64,000 nucleotides of DNA from Bacillota bacterium (GTDB lineage Bacteria; Bacillota; Clostridia; Lachnospirales; Lachnospiraceae). A model generated the notes under the pieces. That model was not told where the DNA came from and ran no database searches. It saw nothing but the letters and a program-made list of their open reading frames with translations. Position 1 is the first letter of the stretch. Every line of letters starts with the position of its first letter. Positions 1 through 7,595 of the stretch are shown here, one piece after another. Location: assembly GCA_023437715.1 (NCBI GenBank), contig JAEZFK010000053.1:124001-188000 (forward strand). Direction: 5' to 3'. Made by a program: the position numbers and the translations under genes.

Positions 1-1819
1 TGGGCTTTGTATAAACTCCGCCGTTGGCAATGGTAGCGAAAGCGTCGGTCAGCTCCAGATTGGAGACGCCGTCCGTGATTCCTCCCAGAGCCAGGGCAGG
101 ATTGTAATCCGTGTCCGTTAAGGAGGTGATTCCGAAATTCTTCGCATATTCCACTCCGAGCTGAGGCGTTACGGTCTCCATAAGACAGCGGACAGCCACA
201 ATATTCATGGAATAAACGATTCCATCCCGTATGCTGGAATAGCCCTGATAGCCGGAGCTGTACCAGTTGGAAAATGTCTTATTGCCTATGGTATAGGGAG
301 CATCGTAATAAACGGTTCCTAAGGTAGCTCCGCAGGTGTCCATAGCAGGAGCAAAGGCGGTTAAGACCTTAAAGGTGGAACCTGGCTGGCGGAGAGTGTT
401 GCTGGCCCTGTTTAAGGTCAGGCTGGCGGTTTTCTCCCCCCGGCCTCCGCTGATGGCTTTCACCTCTCCGGTTTTCTGGTCCATGATGACGAAAGAAGCC
501 TGGGGCTGTAAGGTCTTGTGAAGGCTTTCTCCCAGAATGGTGTCCCCTTCCTTTACTACGGAGCTCTTAAATGCCTTTACATCGGCCTCTATCCCTTCCT
601 CTGAATCATATAAGCCGTCAAATTCCGTATCCCCGTTATCCCTGTGGTAGCGCTTGATATGTTCCTCGGAATAATGGGTGGTGGTTCCATCCTTATCCGT
701 TACGGAAAGCCTGTATTCAATGGAATATCTGGCAGCCGTATAGTTATCGGGATTGTTGATTTCTTCATCCACAATGGACTGGATATTGGGATCCTGGGTG
801 GTATAAATGGAAAGACCGCCGCTGTAAAGCATGTTGTGGGCCTGAGTGTCGGTATATCCAAGCTTCTCCTCCATGGCCGCTATGACCTGTTCTACCAGTT
901 CATCGGTAAAATAGCTGTATGGGCTGGAGGACTCCTTTGTCACGATATCCACATTCTGGATTCTGGAGTAGACGTCATCGGCCAGGGCGGCATCCTCTTC
1001 CTGCTTTGTGATATACCCCTGGTCATACATGTTCTGAAGAATGACCTTTTGCTTGTCCGAATTGGCCTTTTGCCCTGTGATGGGATTGAATTTTGACGGG
1101 TTCTGGGTAATGCCTGCCAGCACCGCGCATTCCGATAAGGTTAAGTCCGATACGTTCTTATTAAAATACCGTTTGGACGCCACCTTCACTCCCAGGGAAT
1201 TGTTGCCTAAGTTGATGGTGTTTAAGTAATTGGTTATGATCTGCTCCTTTGACATGGCCCCGTCTAATTTCACAGCCAGAAACCATTCCTGCAGCTTTCT
1301 TTCCAGACGCTCTCCAAAGCTCTTTTCCATACCGCCGCCAAAGACGCTGTTTTTTATGAGCTGCTGGGTGATGGTGCTTCCCCCGCCTGCGCTGGAATCC
1401 CCGGTCAGCACGCCCTTTACAGCTCTCATGATGGAGCGGAAATCAATGCCGTTGTGCTCCCAGAACCTGGCGTCCTCATAGGAGACAAAGGCGTTGACGA
1501 GATTTTTGGGAAGCTCATCATAGCTGGCTTCTTCCCGGTTGGAGCCTGCCGTCACCAGGGTTTCGGCGACATTGCCGGCGCTGTCGTAAACCGTTGATGC
1601 ATACTCGTTGGGAACAATGGTTGAGATATCCACGTCAGGAGTATTATCTATGATTCCTTTTATCATTCCGTATCCGATGCTGGCAGCTACAATGCAGCCG
1701 AACAGGCATAGCACAAAAACGCTTTTTAAAAATACAAGAAAGACCTTTGAGGTGTATTTTCTTGTTTTTGAATTAACAGACCGGATCCTTTTCTCTGTCG
1801 CTTGTTTGCCGTAATTCAT
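1..1819 (-). CDS. Class A penicillin-binding protein (glycosyltransferase/transpeptidase), C-terminus outside the window
   Basis: Bifunctional peptidoglycan synthase of the PBP1A type that polymerises lipid II and cross-links stem peptides on the outer face of the membrane. After a basic N-terminus comes one membrane segment (about residues 20-46). The glycosyltransferase domain follows (EDARFWEHNGIDFRS, then GGGSTITQQLIKN). The transpeptidase domain has the active-site serine motif STFK at about residue 481 in QPGSTFK, and SMN downstream. The KTG motif would lie beyond the left edge. The ATG at 1819 is preceded by GGAGGTTTCCT. The gene is transcribed away from the yigZ-like gene. Family assignment is secure; the paralogue (PbpF, PonA and so on) cannot be decided. 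Confidence 0.93.
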   Translation of the reverse strand, partial: MNYGKQATEKRIRSVNSKTRKYTSKVFLVFLKSVFVLCLFGCIVAASIGYGMIKGIIDNTPDVDISTIVPNEYASTVYDSAGNVAETLVTAGSNREEASYDELPKNLVNAFVSYEDARFWEHNGIDFRSIMRAVKGVLTGDSSAGGGSTITQQLIKNSVFGGGMEKSFGERLERKLQEWFLAVKLDGAMSKEQIITNYLNTINLGNNSLGVKVASKRYFNKNVSDLTLSECAVLAGITQNPSKFNPITGQKANSDKQKVILQNMYDQGYITKQEEDAALADDVYSRIQNVDIVTKESSSPYSYFTDELVEQVIAAMEEKLGYTDTQAHNMLYSGGLSIYTTQDPNIQSIVDEEINNPDNYTAARYSIEYRLSVTDKDGTTTHYSEEHIKRYHRDNGDTEFDGLYDSEEGIEADVKAFKSSVVKEGDTILGESLHKTLQPQASFVIMDQKTGEVKAISGGRGEKTASLTLNRASNTLRQPGSTFKVLTAFAPAMDTCGATLGTVYYDAPYTIGNKTFSNWYSSGYQGYSSIRDGIVYSMNIVAVRCLMETVTPQLGVEYAKNFGITSLTDTDYNPALALGGITDGVSNLELTDAFATIANGGVYTKP

Positions 1820-1841
1820 AGGAAACCTCCTTTACCGGTAC

Positions 1842-1870
1842 ATTATACCAAAAATTGTCGTGCAATTCAA
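1842..1870 (-). promoter_or_regulatory. Sigma-A promoter of the PBP gene
   Basis: On the minus strand TTGAAT is followed after 17 nt by a perfect TATAAT, about 25 nt upstream of the PBP start codon. Confidence 0.7.
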
Positions 1871-1915
1871 CACTTACCATTTTCGGATAAAATATGGGCA
1901 AATATACATGAACTC

Positions 1916-1944
1916 TTGATTGCACGCCGTTTTATGGCTATAAT
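1916..1944 (+). promoter_or_regulatory. Sigma-A promoter of the yigZ-like gene
   Basis: TTGATT, 17-nt spacer, TATAAT. Transcription would begin near 1951, which rules out translation from the upstream in-frame ATG at 1947. Confidence 0.7.
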
Positions 1945-2027
1945 GGATGCAGTTGTTTATTCCCGCCAGGGCAAATATTTTGCAGCTTGGCAGAGGAAGA
2001 CTTTACCATATAGAAATGAGGAAGCTT

Positions 2028-2681
2028 ATGAGAACGGCTTACAAAATTTTGTATCAGGGAGGCACCGGGGAGATTACGGAGAAAAAATCCCGGTTTATCG
2101 CCAGCCTTAAGCCTGTGGAAACAGAGGAAGAGGCCCTGGCTTTCATAGAAGAGACAAGGAAAAGGTACTGGGATGCCAGACATAACTGCTATGCATGGAT
2201 CATGGGGAAAAATGGAGAGCAGAAGCGTTTAAGCGATGACGGAGAGCCCAGCCAGACCGCTGGCCGTCCCATGATGGATGTTTTGGAGGGAGAGGGCATT
2301 GTCAATGTCTGTGCGGTGGTGACCCGGTATTTCGGAGGAACTCTTCTTGGAACCGGAGGCCTGGTCAGGGCCTACTCAGGAGCGGTGAAGGAAGGGCTTA
2401 AGGCCTGCGCCGTCCTCACCCTGGAGCCTGCCAGAAGGCTTTCCATTACCACTGATTATAACGGCATCGGAAAGCTTCAATACCTTTTGGGACAGCAGGA
2501 GATCCCGATCCTGGACAGCGAGTATACGGACAAGGTAAAGCTTACGGCCCTGGTGCCGGATGAGAAGCTGGGAAAGCTTACGGCAGATATTACCGAGGCC
2601 ACAGGAGGAAAGGCAGGGCTTTGTGAGGAGGAAGAGGTCTATTACTCCGTTTTTAATAAAGAAATCCTTTTATTCCCATAA
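2028..2681 (+). CDS. YigZ/IMPACT family protein
   Basis: About 217 residues, the usual length for bacterial YigZ. The family motif is present: GEITEKKSRFIA near the N-terminus, then RKRYWDARHNCYAW, SDDGEPSQTAGRPM and VTRYFGGTLLGTGGLVRAY. This is the UPF0029 domain, followed by the small ferredoxin-like C-terminal domain of the family (DUF1949). The eukaryotic relative IMPACT acts in translational control; the bacterial role is poorly defined. Start choice is open: ATG 2028 has AGGAAG close upstream, while ATG 2016 lies in the same frame. Confidence 0.88.
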   Translation: MRTAYKILYQGGTGEITEKKSRFIASLKPVETEEEALAFIEETRKRYWDARHNCYAWIMGKNGEQKRLSDDGEPSQTAGRPMMDVLEGEGIVNVCAVVTRYFGGTLLGTGGLVRAYSGAVKEGLKACAVLTLEPARRLSITTDYNGIGKLQYLLGQQEIPILDSEYTDKVKLTALVPDEKLGKLTADITEATGGKAGLCEEEEVYYSVFNKEILLFP

Positions 2682-2717
2682 CAAGGGGGAAAAGGTCGAA
2701 AAAACGCGAAAAAAATC

Positions 2718-2746
2718 TTGCAATATTAATTTCAGAATGATATACT
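2718..2746 (+). promoter_or_regulatory. Promoter of typA leader
   Basis: TTGCAA, 17-nt spacer, TATACT. The start point would be near 2753, leaving a leader of about 160 nt before typA that contains two terminator-like hairpins. Confidence 0.65.
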
Positions 2747-2771
2747 AATAAATCGTGATAATATTAATGAG

Positions 2772-2800
2772 ACTAAGGGCCAATAAGTCCTTAGTTTTTT
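2772..2800 (+). terminator. Terminator-like hairpin in typA leader (first)
   Basis: ACTAAGG pairs with CCTTAGT across a 10-nt loop and is followed directly by TTTTT. It sits only about 20 nt after the predicted transcription start, so it would act as an attenuator rather than as the end of the yigZ-like gene. Confidence 0.6.
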
Positions 2801-2839
2801 ATGGATCAGGAAAAAGGCGCTCCGCTGCGGAGGTTCAGG

Positions 2840-2859
2840 GTCTGTTTTGCAGACTTTTT
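2840..2859 (+). terminator. Terminator-like hairpin in typA leader (second)
   Basis: GTCTG, 5-nt loop, CAGAC, then TTTTT, about 50 nt upstream of the typA start. A further GC hairpin (CTCCGC/GCGGAG) lies at 2820-2832. The short stem makes strong termination doubtful. Confidence 0.4.
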
Positions 2860-2912
2860 ATCTGGTATTGGAACATTCCTTAGAAGAAGGAAGAGAAAGA
2901 AGAGTACAATTT

Positions 2913-4754
2913 ATGAAAATGAAGAGAGAAGACGTAAGAAATGTGGCGATTATAGCCCACGTCGATCATGGTAAAACAACACTGGTGGATGCGCTGCTTA
3001 GGCAGAGCGGGATTTTCCGTGAGAATCAGGAGGTCATGGAGCGTGTTATGGACTCCAATGATATTGAAAGGGAGCGGGGAATCACCATCTTATCAAAGAA
3101 TACGGCAATTCATTATAACGGCACCAAAATCAACATCATTGACACTCCCGGCCACGCGGATTTCGGCGGCGAGGTAGAGCGTGTGCTCAAGATGGTAAAC
3201 GGTGTAATCCTGGTGGTAGACGCCTATGAAGGCGTTATGCCCCAGACGAAGTTTGTTCTCAGGAAAGCCCTGGATCTGGGCCTGTCCGTAGTGACCTGCA
3301 TCAATAAGATTGACCGTCCCGAAGCGAGACAGGAAGAGGTTGAGGAAGAGGTACTGGAGCTTTTAATGGATTTGGATGCCAGCGAGGAACAGCTGGACTG
3401 CCCCTTTATCTATGCTTCTGCAAGAGGCGGCTATGCGAAAAAGAACCCGGAGGACCCGGAAAAGGATATGGCTCCCTTATTTCAGACCATTATCGACCAT
3501 ATTCCCGCCCCGGAAGGAGATCCGGAGGCATCTACCCAGCTGCTCATCAGCACCATTGATTACAACGAATATGTGGGCCGTATCGGCGTAGGAAAGGTGG
3601 ATAACGGAAAGATCCGTGTGAACCAGGAATGCGTGATCGTAAACCATCATGACCCGGATAAGTTCCGCAAGGTAAAGGTCGGAAAGCTGTATGAATACGA
3701 AGGTCTTAATAAAATAGAGGTTCAGGAGGCATCTGTGGGCGCCATTGTGGCGATTTCCGGCATTGCTGATATCCATATCGGCGATACCTTATGCTCCGTG
3801 GAAAACCCGGAGGCCATTCCTTTCCAGAAAATTTCAGAGCCTACCATTGCCATGAATTTTATGGTAAACGACAGCCCTCTGGCAGGACAGGAAGGAAAAT
3901 ACATCACCTCCCGTCACATCAGGGAGCGTTTATTCCGTGAATTGAATACAGACGTAAGCTTAAGGGTAGAAGAGACCGATTCACCGGACTGCTTTAAGGT
4001 TTCCGGCCGAGGAGAGCTTCATCTGTCTGTTCTGATTGAAAATATGAGAAGAGAAGGCTTTGAATTTGCGGTCAGCAAGGCAGAAGTCCTTTACCAGACC
4101 GACGAAAGAAACCGCAAGCTGGAGCCTATGGAGATCGCTTATATCGATGTGCCCGAGGAATTTACCGGAGCCGTAATCCAGAAGCTGACCAGCCGCAAGG
4201 GAGAGCTCCAGGGCATGAGCCCGGCAAACGGCGGTTATACAAGGCTGGAGTTTTCCATTCCTTCCAGAGGCCTTATCGGCTACCGGGGAGAATTCATGAC
4301 GGATACAAAAGGAAACGGAATCATGAACACTTCTTTTGACGGCTATGCGCCTTTTAAGGGCGATTTATCCTACCGAAAGACTGGTTCCCTGATCGCCTAT
4401 GAGCCCGGCGAATCCATTACCTACGGCCTTTTCAATGCCCAGGAGAGAGGAATCCTGTTCATCGGAGCCGGAGTTAAGGTGTACTCCGGAATGGTCATCG
4501 GCCAGAATCCGAAAGCGGAAGACATTGAGATCAATGTCTGCAAGACCAAAAAGCTGACCAACACCCGTTCCTCCGGTGCGGACGAAGCCTTAAAGCTGAC
4601 TACTCCCAAGGATATGAGCCTGGAGCAGTGCCTTGACTTCATCGATACTGACGAGCTTTTGGAAATTACTCCTGTAAACCTCAGGATCAGAAAGAAAATT
4701 TTAGACCCCACCTTGAGAAAAAGGTCTTCTCTTAACAAAAAATCATTGGCATAA
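2913..4754 (+). CDS. typA: Ribosome-associated GTPase TypA/BipA
   Basis: Translational GTPase of the EF-G family that binds the 70S ribosome and supports 50S assembly and stress or cold adaptation. At 613 residues it is standard length. G1 is AHVDHGKT (15-22), G3 is DTPGH (77-81), and NKID lies near residue 130. The switch region RERGITI follows SNDIE. Domains II, III, V and the BipA-specific C-terminal domain (SRGLIGYRGEFMTDTKG, NARERG-like NAQERG) follow. ATG 2913 is chosen because MKMKREDVRNVAIIAHVDHGKT matches the family N-terminus. The frame is open further upstream but there is no ribosome site there. Confidence 0.96.
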   Translation: MKMKREDVRNVAIIAHVDHGKTTLVDALLRQSGIFRENQEVMERVMDSNDIERERGITILSKNTAIHYNGTKINIIDTPGHADFGGEVERVLKMVNGVILVVDAYEGVMPQTKFVLRKALDLGLSVVTCINKIDRPEARQEEVEEEVLELLMDLDASEEQLDCPFIYASARGGYAKKNPEDPEKDMAPLFQTIIDHIPAPEGDPEASTQLLISTIDYNEYVGRIGVGKVDNGKIRVNQECVIVNHHDPDKFRKVKVGKLYEYEGLNKIEVQEASVGAIVAISGIADIHIGDTLCSVENPEAIPFQKISEPTIAMNFMVNDSPLAGQEGKYITSRHIRERLFRELNTDVSLRVEETDSPDCFKVSGRGELHLSVLIENMRREGFEFAVSKAEVLYQTDERNRKLEPMEIAYIDVPEEFTGAVIQKLTSRKGELQGMSPANGGYTRLEFSIPSRGLIGYRGEFMTDTKGNGIMNTSFDGYAPFKGDLSYRKTGSLIAYEPGESITYGLFNAQERGILFIGAGVKVYSGMVIGQNPKAEDIEINVCKTKKLTNTRSSGADEALKLTTPKDMSLEQCLDFIDTDELLEITPVNLRIRKKILDPTLRKRSSLNKKSLA

Positions 4755-4765
4755 ATTGTAATAAT

Positions 4766-4830
4766 AAGGAGAATGCTGCCGCTGCCGGACGAAAATTCGG
4801 CAATGAGGTAGTTTTCTCCTTTCTTTTTTT
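4766..4830 (+). terminator. Terminator of typA
   Basis: AAGGAGAA (4766-4773) pairs with TTCTCCTT (4814-4821) and encloses a smaller TGCCG/CGGCA stem. A T-rich run to 4830 follows. Confidence 0.8.
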
Positions 4831-4957
4831 GTGCACTATGCCTGGTTATGTCGATATTTTTGGATTGCTTTTTAGCATTTCGTGGCATTCTTTCACATAA
4901 ATTTAATATTAGCTGTGAGGCATATTAGCAAATAAGTGAAAGAAGAGGAGAAATACA

Positions 4958-5584
4958 ATGTCAGAAAAAATGATTGAAAACAACAAAGTAAGCGTTATCG
5001 GGGAGATTATCTCCGGCTTCACCTTCAGCCATGAGGTATTTGGAGAAGGATTTTATATGGTGGACATAGGGGTAAACCGTTTAAGCGAACAAGCGGATGT
5101 CATACCTTTAATGATCTCAGAACGTCTCATTGACGTGGAAGGGGATTATAACGGCTGCACCATAGAGGCCGTTGGACAGTTCCGTTCCTATAACCGCCAT
5201 GAAGGAACAAAAAACCGTCTGGTGCTTTCTGTCTTTGTGAGGGAGATCCGTTTTATGGAAGAATTTACGGACTATACAAAGACCAATCAGATTTTTCTGG
5301 ATGGCTACATATGCAAGGCTCCCATATACAGAAAGACGCCTTTGGGAAGGGAAATTGCGGACTTGCTTCTTGCAGTCAACCGCCCCTACGGCAAATCAGA
5401 TTATATCCCCTGTATCGCATGGGGCAGAAATGCCAGATATGCTTCCGGTTTCTCCGTAGGCACCAGAGTGAAAGTGTGGGGACGGGTTCAGAGCAGGGAA
5501 TACACCAAAAAATTAAATGAGACGGAGTGCGAAAAACGGGTTGCTTATGAGGTTTCGGTCAGCAAGCTGGAATGCGCGGAATAA
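4958..5584 (+). CDS. Tandem OB-fold single-stranded-DNA-binding-like protein
   Basis: 208 residues. The C-terminal half (about 105-205) reads as an SSB OB fold: NQIFLDGYICKAPIYRKTPLG, AVNRPYGKSDYIPCIAWG and VKVWGRVQSREY. The N-terminal half (about 8-100) looks like a second, more divergent OB fold (VSVIGEIISGF, VEAVGQFRSYNR-like TIEAVGQFRSYNR). There is no acidic DDDIPF-type C-terminal tail, so it is unlikely to be the main replicative SSB. ATG 4958 follows AAGAGGAG. Role inferred: accessory ssDNA binding. Confidence 0.75.
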   Translation: MSEKMIENNKVSVIGEIISGFTFSHEVFGEGFYMVDIGVNRLSEQADVIPLMISERLIDVEGDYNGCTIEAVGQFRSYNRHEGTKNRLVLSVFVREIRFMEEFTDYTKTNQIFLDGYICKAPIYRKTPLGREIADLLLAVNRPYGKSDYIPCIAWGRNARYASGFSVGTRVKVWGRVQSREYTKKLNETECEKRVAYEVSVSKLECAE

Positions 5585-5606
5585 CGGCTTTTATTATATG
5601 TTACTG

Positions 5607-5681
5607 TTCAGCCATGCCATTTATAATTGCCGGATAAGGCTCCCCGTGCCTAAGCCCCGCAAAGACTCCTGCATGGCTGAA
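5607..5681. repeat. Perfect 11-bp inverted repeat with structured interior
   Basis: TTCAGCCATGC (5607-5617) and GCATGGCTGAA (5671-5681) enclose 53 nt rich in short GC complements such as AGGC/GCCT and GGCT/AGCC. No T-run follows, so it is not a typical terminator. It lies between the SSB-like gene and the promoter at 5723. Confidence 0.5.
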
Positions 5682-5722
5682 TAGAAAATATTATATTTAA
5701 ATTAAGAAAATGGTAAGAAAAC

Positions 5723-5751
5723 TTGCAAAAAAAATTAATTTATGGTACTAT
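5723..5751 (+). promoter_or_regulatory. Promoter of the cobO-like gene
   Basis: TTGCAA, 17-nt spacer, TACTAT, about 60 nt before the coding start. Confidence 0.6.
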
Positions 5752-5812
5752 AAGCAGGTTCTCACATAATATGTAAATAATTGCTTATTTAGCTGTTATG
5801 AGGTGCTGAAAG

Positions 5813-6316
5813 ATGAATAGAGGTACGGTACAGGTTATATGCGGTGCAGGAAAAGGAAAGACCACAGCTGCGCTCGGCATGGGAATCGAAGCTCTGACAA
5901 AGAACAGGACTGTCATTATGATACAGTTCTTAAAAGGGTGCTCCGGGCGGGGGTCTCTGGACATTTTGAAACGTCTGGAACCGGAGATGAAGATATTCCG
6001 TTTTGAGAAATGCGACAGTCTTTTCGAAAACCTTTCCAAGGAACAGCAGGAAGAGGAACAGAGGAACATACGTAACGGCATGAATTTTGCAAAAAAGGTG
6101 GCATCCACCGGCGAATGCGACGTGCTGATATTGGATGAGATCCTTGGGCTGCTGGACCAGAAGATCATAGAGCCGGAAGAGCTGGCAAAGCTTCTTCAGT
6201 CCAGAGTAGACGACATGGAGGTCATATTGACCGGAAAAGTGTTTTCCGAGGAGTTAAAGCCTTACGTCGACAATATTCTGGAAATAGACCATGTTAAAGT
6301 TGACAATATAAAATAA
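5813..6316 (+). CDS. CobO/BtuR-like ATP:corrinoid adenosyltransferase
   Basis: 167 residues with P-loop GAGKGKTT (about 11-18), MIQFLKG (about 38-44) and the Walker-B-like stretch DVLILDEI (about 103-110), all typical of the CobA/CobO/BtuR family that adenosylates cob(I)alamin or cob(I)yrinate diamide. The C-terminus is shorter and more divergent than in canonical CobO, with ILTGKVFSEEL in place of the usual LTGR segment, and ends without the EM..KHP motif. No other cobalamin gene or cobalamin riboswitch is nearby, so the exact substrate is uncertain. Confidence 0.75.
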   Translation: MNRGTVQVICGAGKGKTTAALGMGIEALTKNRTVIMIQFLKGCSGRGSLDILKRLEPEMKIFRFEKCDSLFENLSKEQQEEEQRNIRNGMNFAKKVASTGECDVLILDEILGLLDQKIIEPEELAKLLQSRVDDMEVILTGKVFSEELKPYVDNILEIDHVKVDNIK

Positions 6317-6328
6317 TGATGATAGTAT
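6300..6328 (+). promoter_or_regulatory. Promoter of the lysine riboswitch-dapAB transcript
   Basis: TTGACA, 17-nt spacer, TAGTAT. The -35 box lies inside the last codons of the cobO-like gene. Confidence 0.75.
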
Positions 6329-6340
6329 GGTATCATACAT

Positions 6341-6512
6341 AAGAGTAGAGGTTGCGTTGCTTATCAGTACTTTGTCCGATGTATCAGGTACAGGGGAGGG
6401 CAAAGGAAAGGAAGAGACGCCGAAGAGCGGTATGGCCTGAGCATGCACGTTCTGGGCATATGGTTAAGAGCCATATGACTGTCATCCGTTTGGATGGGGA
6501 GCTACTTAAAGA
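6341..6512 (+). promoter_or_regulatory. Lysine riboswitch (L box)
   Basis: The conserved core elements occur in family order: AGAGGTTGCG near the 5' end, GGAAGAGACGCCGAAG, TTCTGGGCAT, ATGACTGTCATCC and GGGGAGCTACTT. These match the L-box consensus, and P1 can form from GTAG and CTAC. A terminator follows at 6542-6571 and then dapA, the expected target. When lysine is bound the terminator should form and shut off dapA-dapB. The edges are approximate. Confidence 0.9.
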
Positions 6513-6541
6513 GAGATGAGATTACCAGATTCTAAACTTTA

Positions 6542-6571
6542 AGAGCTGACCCTGCCGTCAGCTCTGTTTTT
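6542..6571 (+). terminator. Riboswitch expression-platform terminator
   Basis: AGAGCTGAC (6542-6550) pairs perfectly with GTCAGCTCT (6557-6565) across CCTGCC, then GTTTTT. It lies 33 nt before the dapA start. Confidence 0.9.
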
Positions 6572-6604
6572 ATGTATGGAAAAAAGAATCAGGAGGATGA
6601 GATC

Positions 6605-7489
6605 ATGGCAATTTTTGAAGGCGCGGGCGTAGCGCTCGTTACACCATTTAAAGAGAACGGAGAAGTAAATTACGAGAAGCTGGAAGAGCTGGTAGAGGAA
6701 CAGATCGCAGGGGGAACAGATTCCATCATAGCCTGCGGTACAACAGGCGAAGCTTCAACGATGACCCATGAGGAGCATTTGGACGTTATCAAATACGTCT
6801 GTCAGGTGACAAATAAGAGGATTCCGGTTATTGCAGGGACAGGCTCCAATTGCACGGATACCGCTGTTTATCTGTCTGTAGAGGCGCAAAAGCATGGTGC
6901 GGACGGACTTCTTCTGGTATCTCCCTATTACAACAAGGCAACCCAGAATGGATTAAAGGCTCATTTTAAGGCAGTGGCCGATGTGGTGAATATCCCAATC
7001 CTTCTATATAATATTCCGGGAAGGACAGGAGTAAATATCACTCCCGAAACAATTGCAGATCTTTGCCGCCAGGTTCCCAACATTGTGGGTGTGAAAGAAG
7101 CCAGCGGAAACTTTTCCGCCATTGCGGAACTGATGAATCTGGCCGACGGCTGCGTGGACGTATATTCCGGCAATGACGATCAGATCGTGCCCCTGCTTTC
7201 CCTGGGCGGAAAAGGCGTTATTTCTGTCCTTTCCAACATCGCGCCGGCTCAGACTCACGAAATCTGCGAGGCTTACTTTACCGGAGATGTAAAGCGCAGC
7301 GCAAAGCTTCAGATCGCAGCCATGCCGCTGATCAGCGCCCTGTTCTGCGAGGTCAACCCGATTCCTGTAAAGGCTGCTTTAAATCTTATGGGAAAGAACG
7401 CAGGGCCTTTACGCCTGCCTCTTACAGAGATGGAGCCAAAGAACCAGGAGCGTTTAAAAAAGGCTATGGTTGAGTATGGGATTTTATAA
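6605..7489 (+). CDS. dapA: 4-hydroxy-tetrahydrodipicolinate synthase
   Basis: Condenses pyruvate with aspartate semialdehyde, the first committed step towards diaminopimelate and lysine. It has 294 residues, family length. GTTGE is at 45-49, the catalytic tyrosine is Tyr135 in YNIPGRTG, and the Schiff-base lysine is Lys164 in GVKEASG. ATG 6605 is chosen because AGGAGG lies 8 nt upstream and the N-terminus MAIFEGAGVALVTPF fits the family. An in-frame ATG at 6572 lies against the terminator. It is under lysine riboswitch control and is followed by dapB. Confidence 0.97.
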   Translation: MAIFEGAGVALVTPFKENGEVNYEKLEELVEEQIAGGTDSIIACGTTGEASTMTHEEHLDVIKYVCQVTNKRIPVIAGTGSNCTDTAVYLSVEAQKHGADGLLLVSPYYNKATQNGLKAHFKAVADVVNIPILLYNIPGRTGVNITPETIADLCRQVPNIVGVKEASGNFSAIAELMNLADGCVDVYSGNDDQIVPLLSLGGKGVISVLSNIAPAQTHEICEAYFTGDVKRSAKLQIAAMPLISALFCEVNPIPVKAALNLMGKNAGPLRLPLTEMEPKNQERLKKAMVEYGIL

Positions 7490-7500
7490 ACGGTAAAAGC

Positions 7501-7592
7501 TATACCTATATGTCCAGAAAGCGTGGACAGAAAAGAGGAAGCACCCTGCGGGTATACCTATATGTCCAGAAAGCGTGGACAGGAAAGAGGAA
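7501..7592 (+). repeat. Tandem hairpin/RBS repeat upstream of dapB (two 40-bp copies, 52-bp period)
   Basis: Copies at 7501-7540 and 7553-7592 differ at one base. Each contains TGTCCA-GAAAGCG-TGGACA, a 6-bp hairpin, followed at once by RGAAAGAGGAA, which is the ribosome site for dapB in the second copy. Between them lies GCACCCTGCGGG. A 28-nt segment (7532-7559) recurs exactly at 49470-49497 upstream of purM. Confidence 0.85.
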
Positions 7593-7595
7593 ATC

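Noticed and set aside
644..1096. Long plus-strand open frame opposite the PBP gene
   Set aside because: The composition is that of a reverse-strand shadow; the minus strand carries clear PBP motifs.
6572..6604. Upstream in-frame ATG for dapA
   Set aside because: It abuts the riboswitch terminator T-run, has no ribosome site, and would add residues not seen in DapA; ATG 6605 has AGGAGG at ideal spacing.
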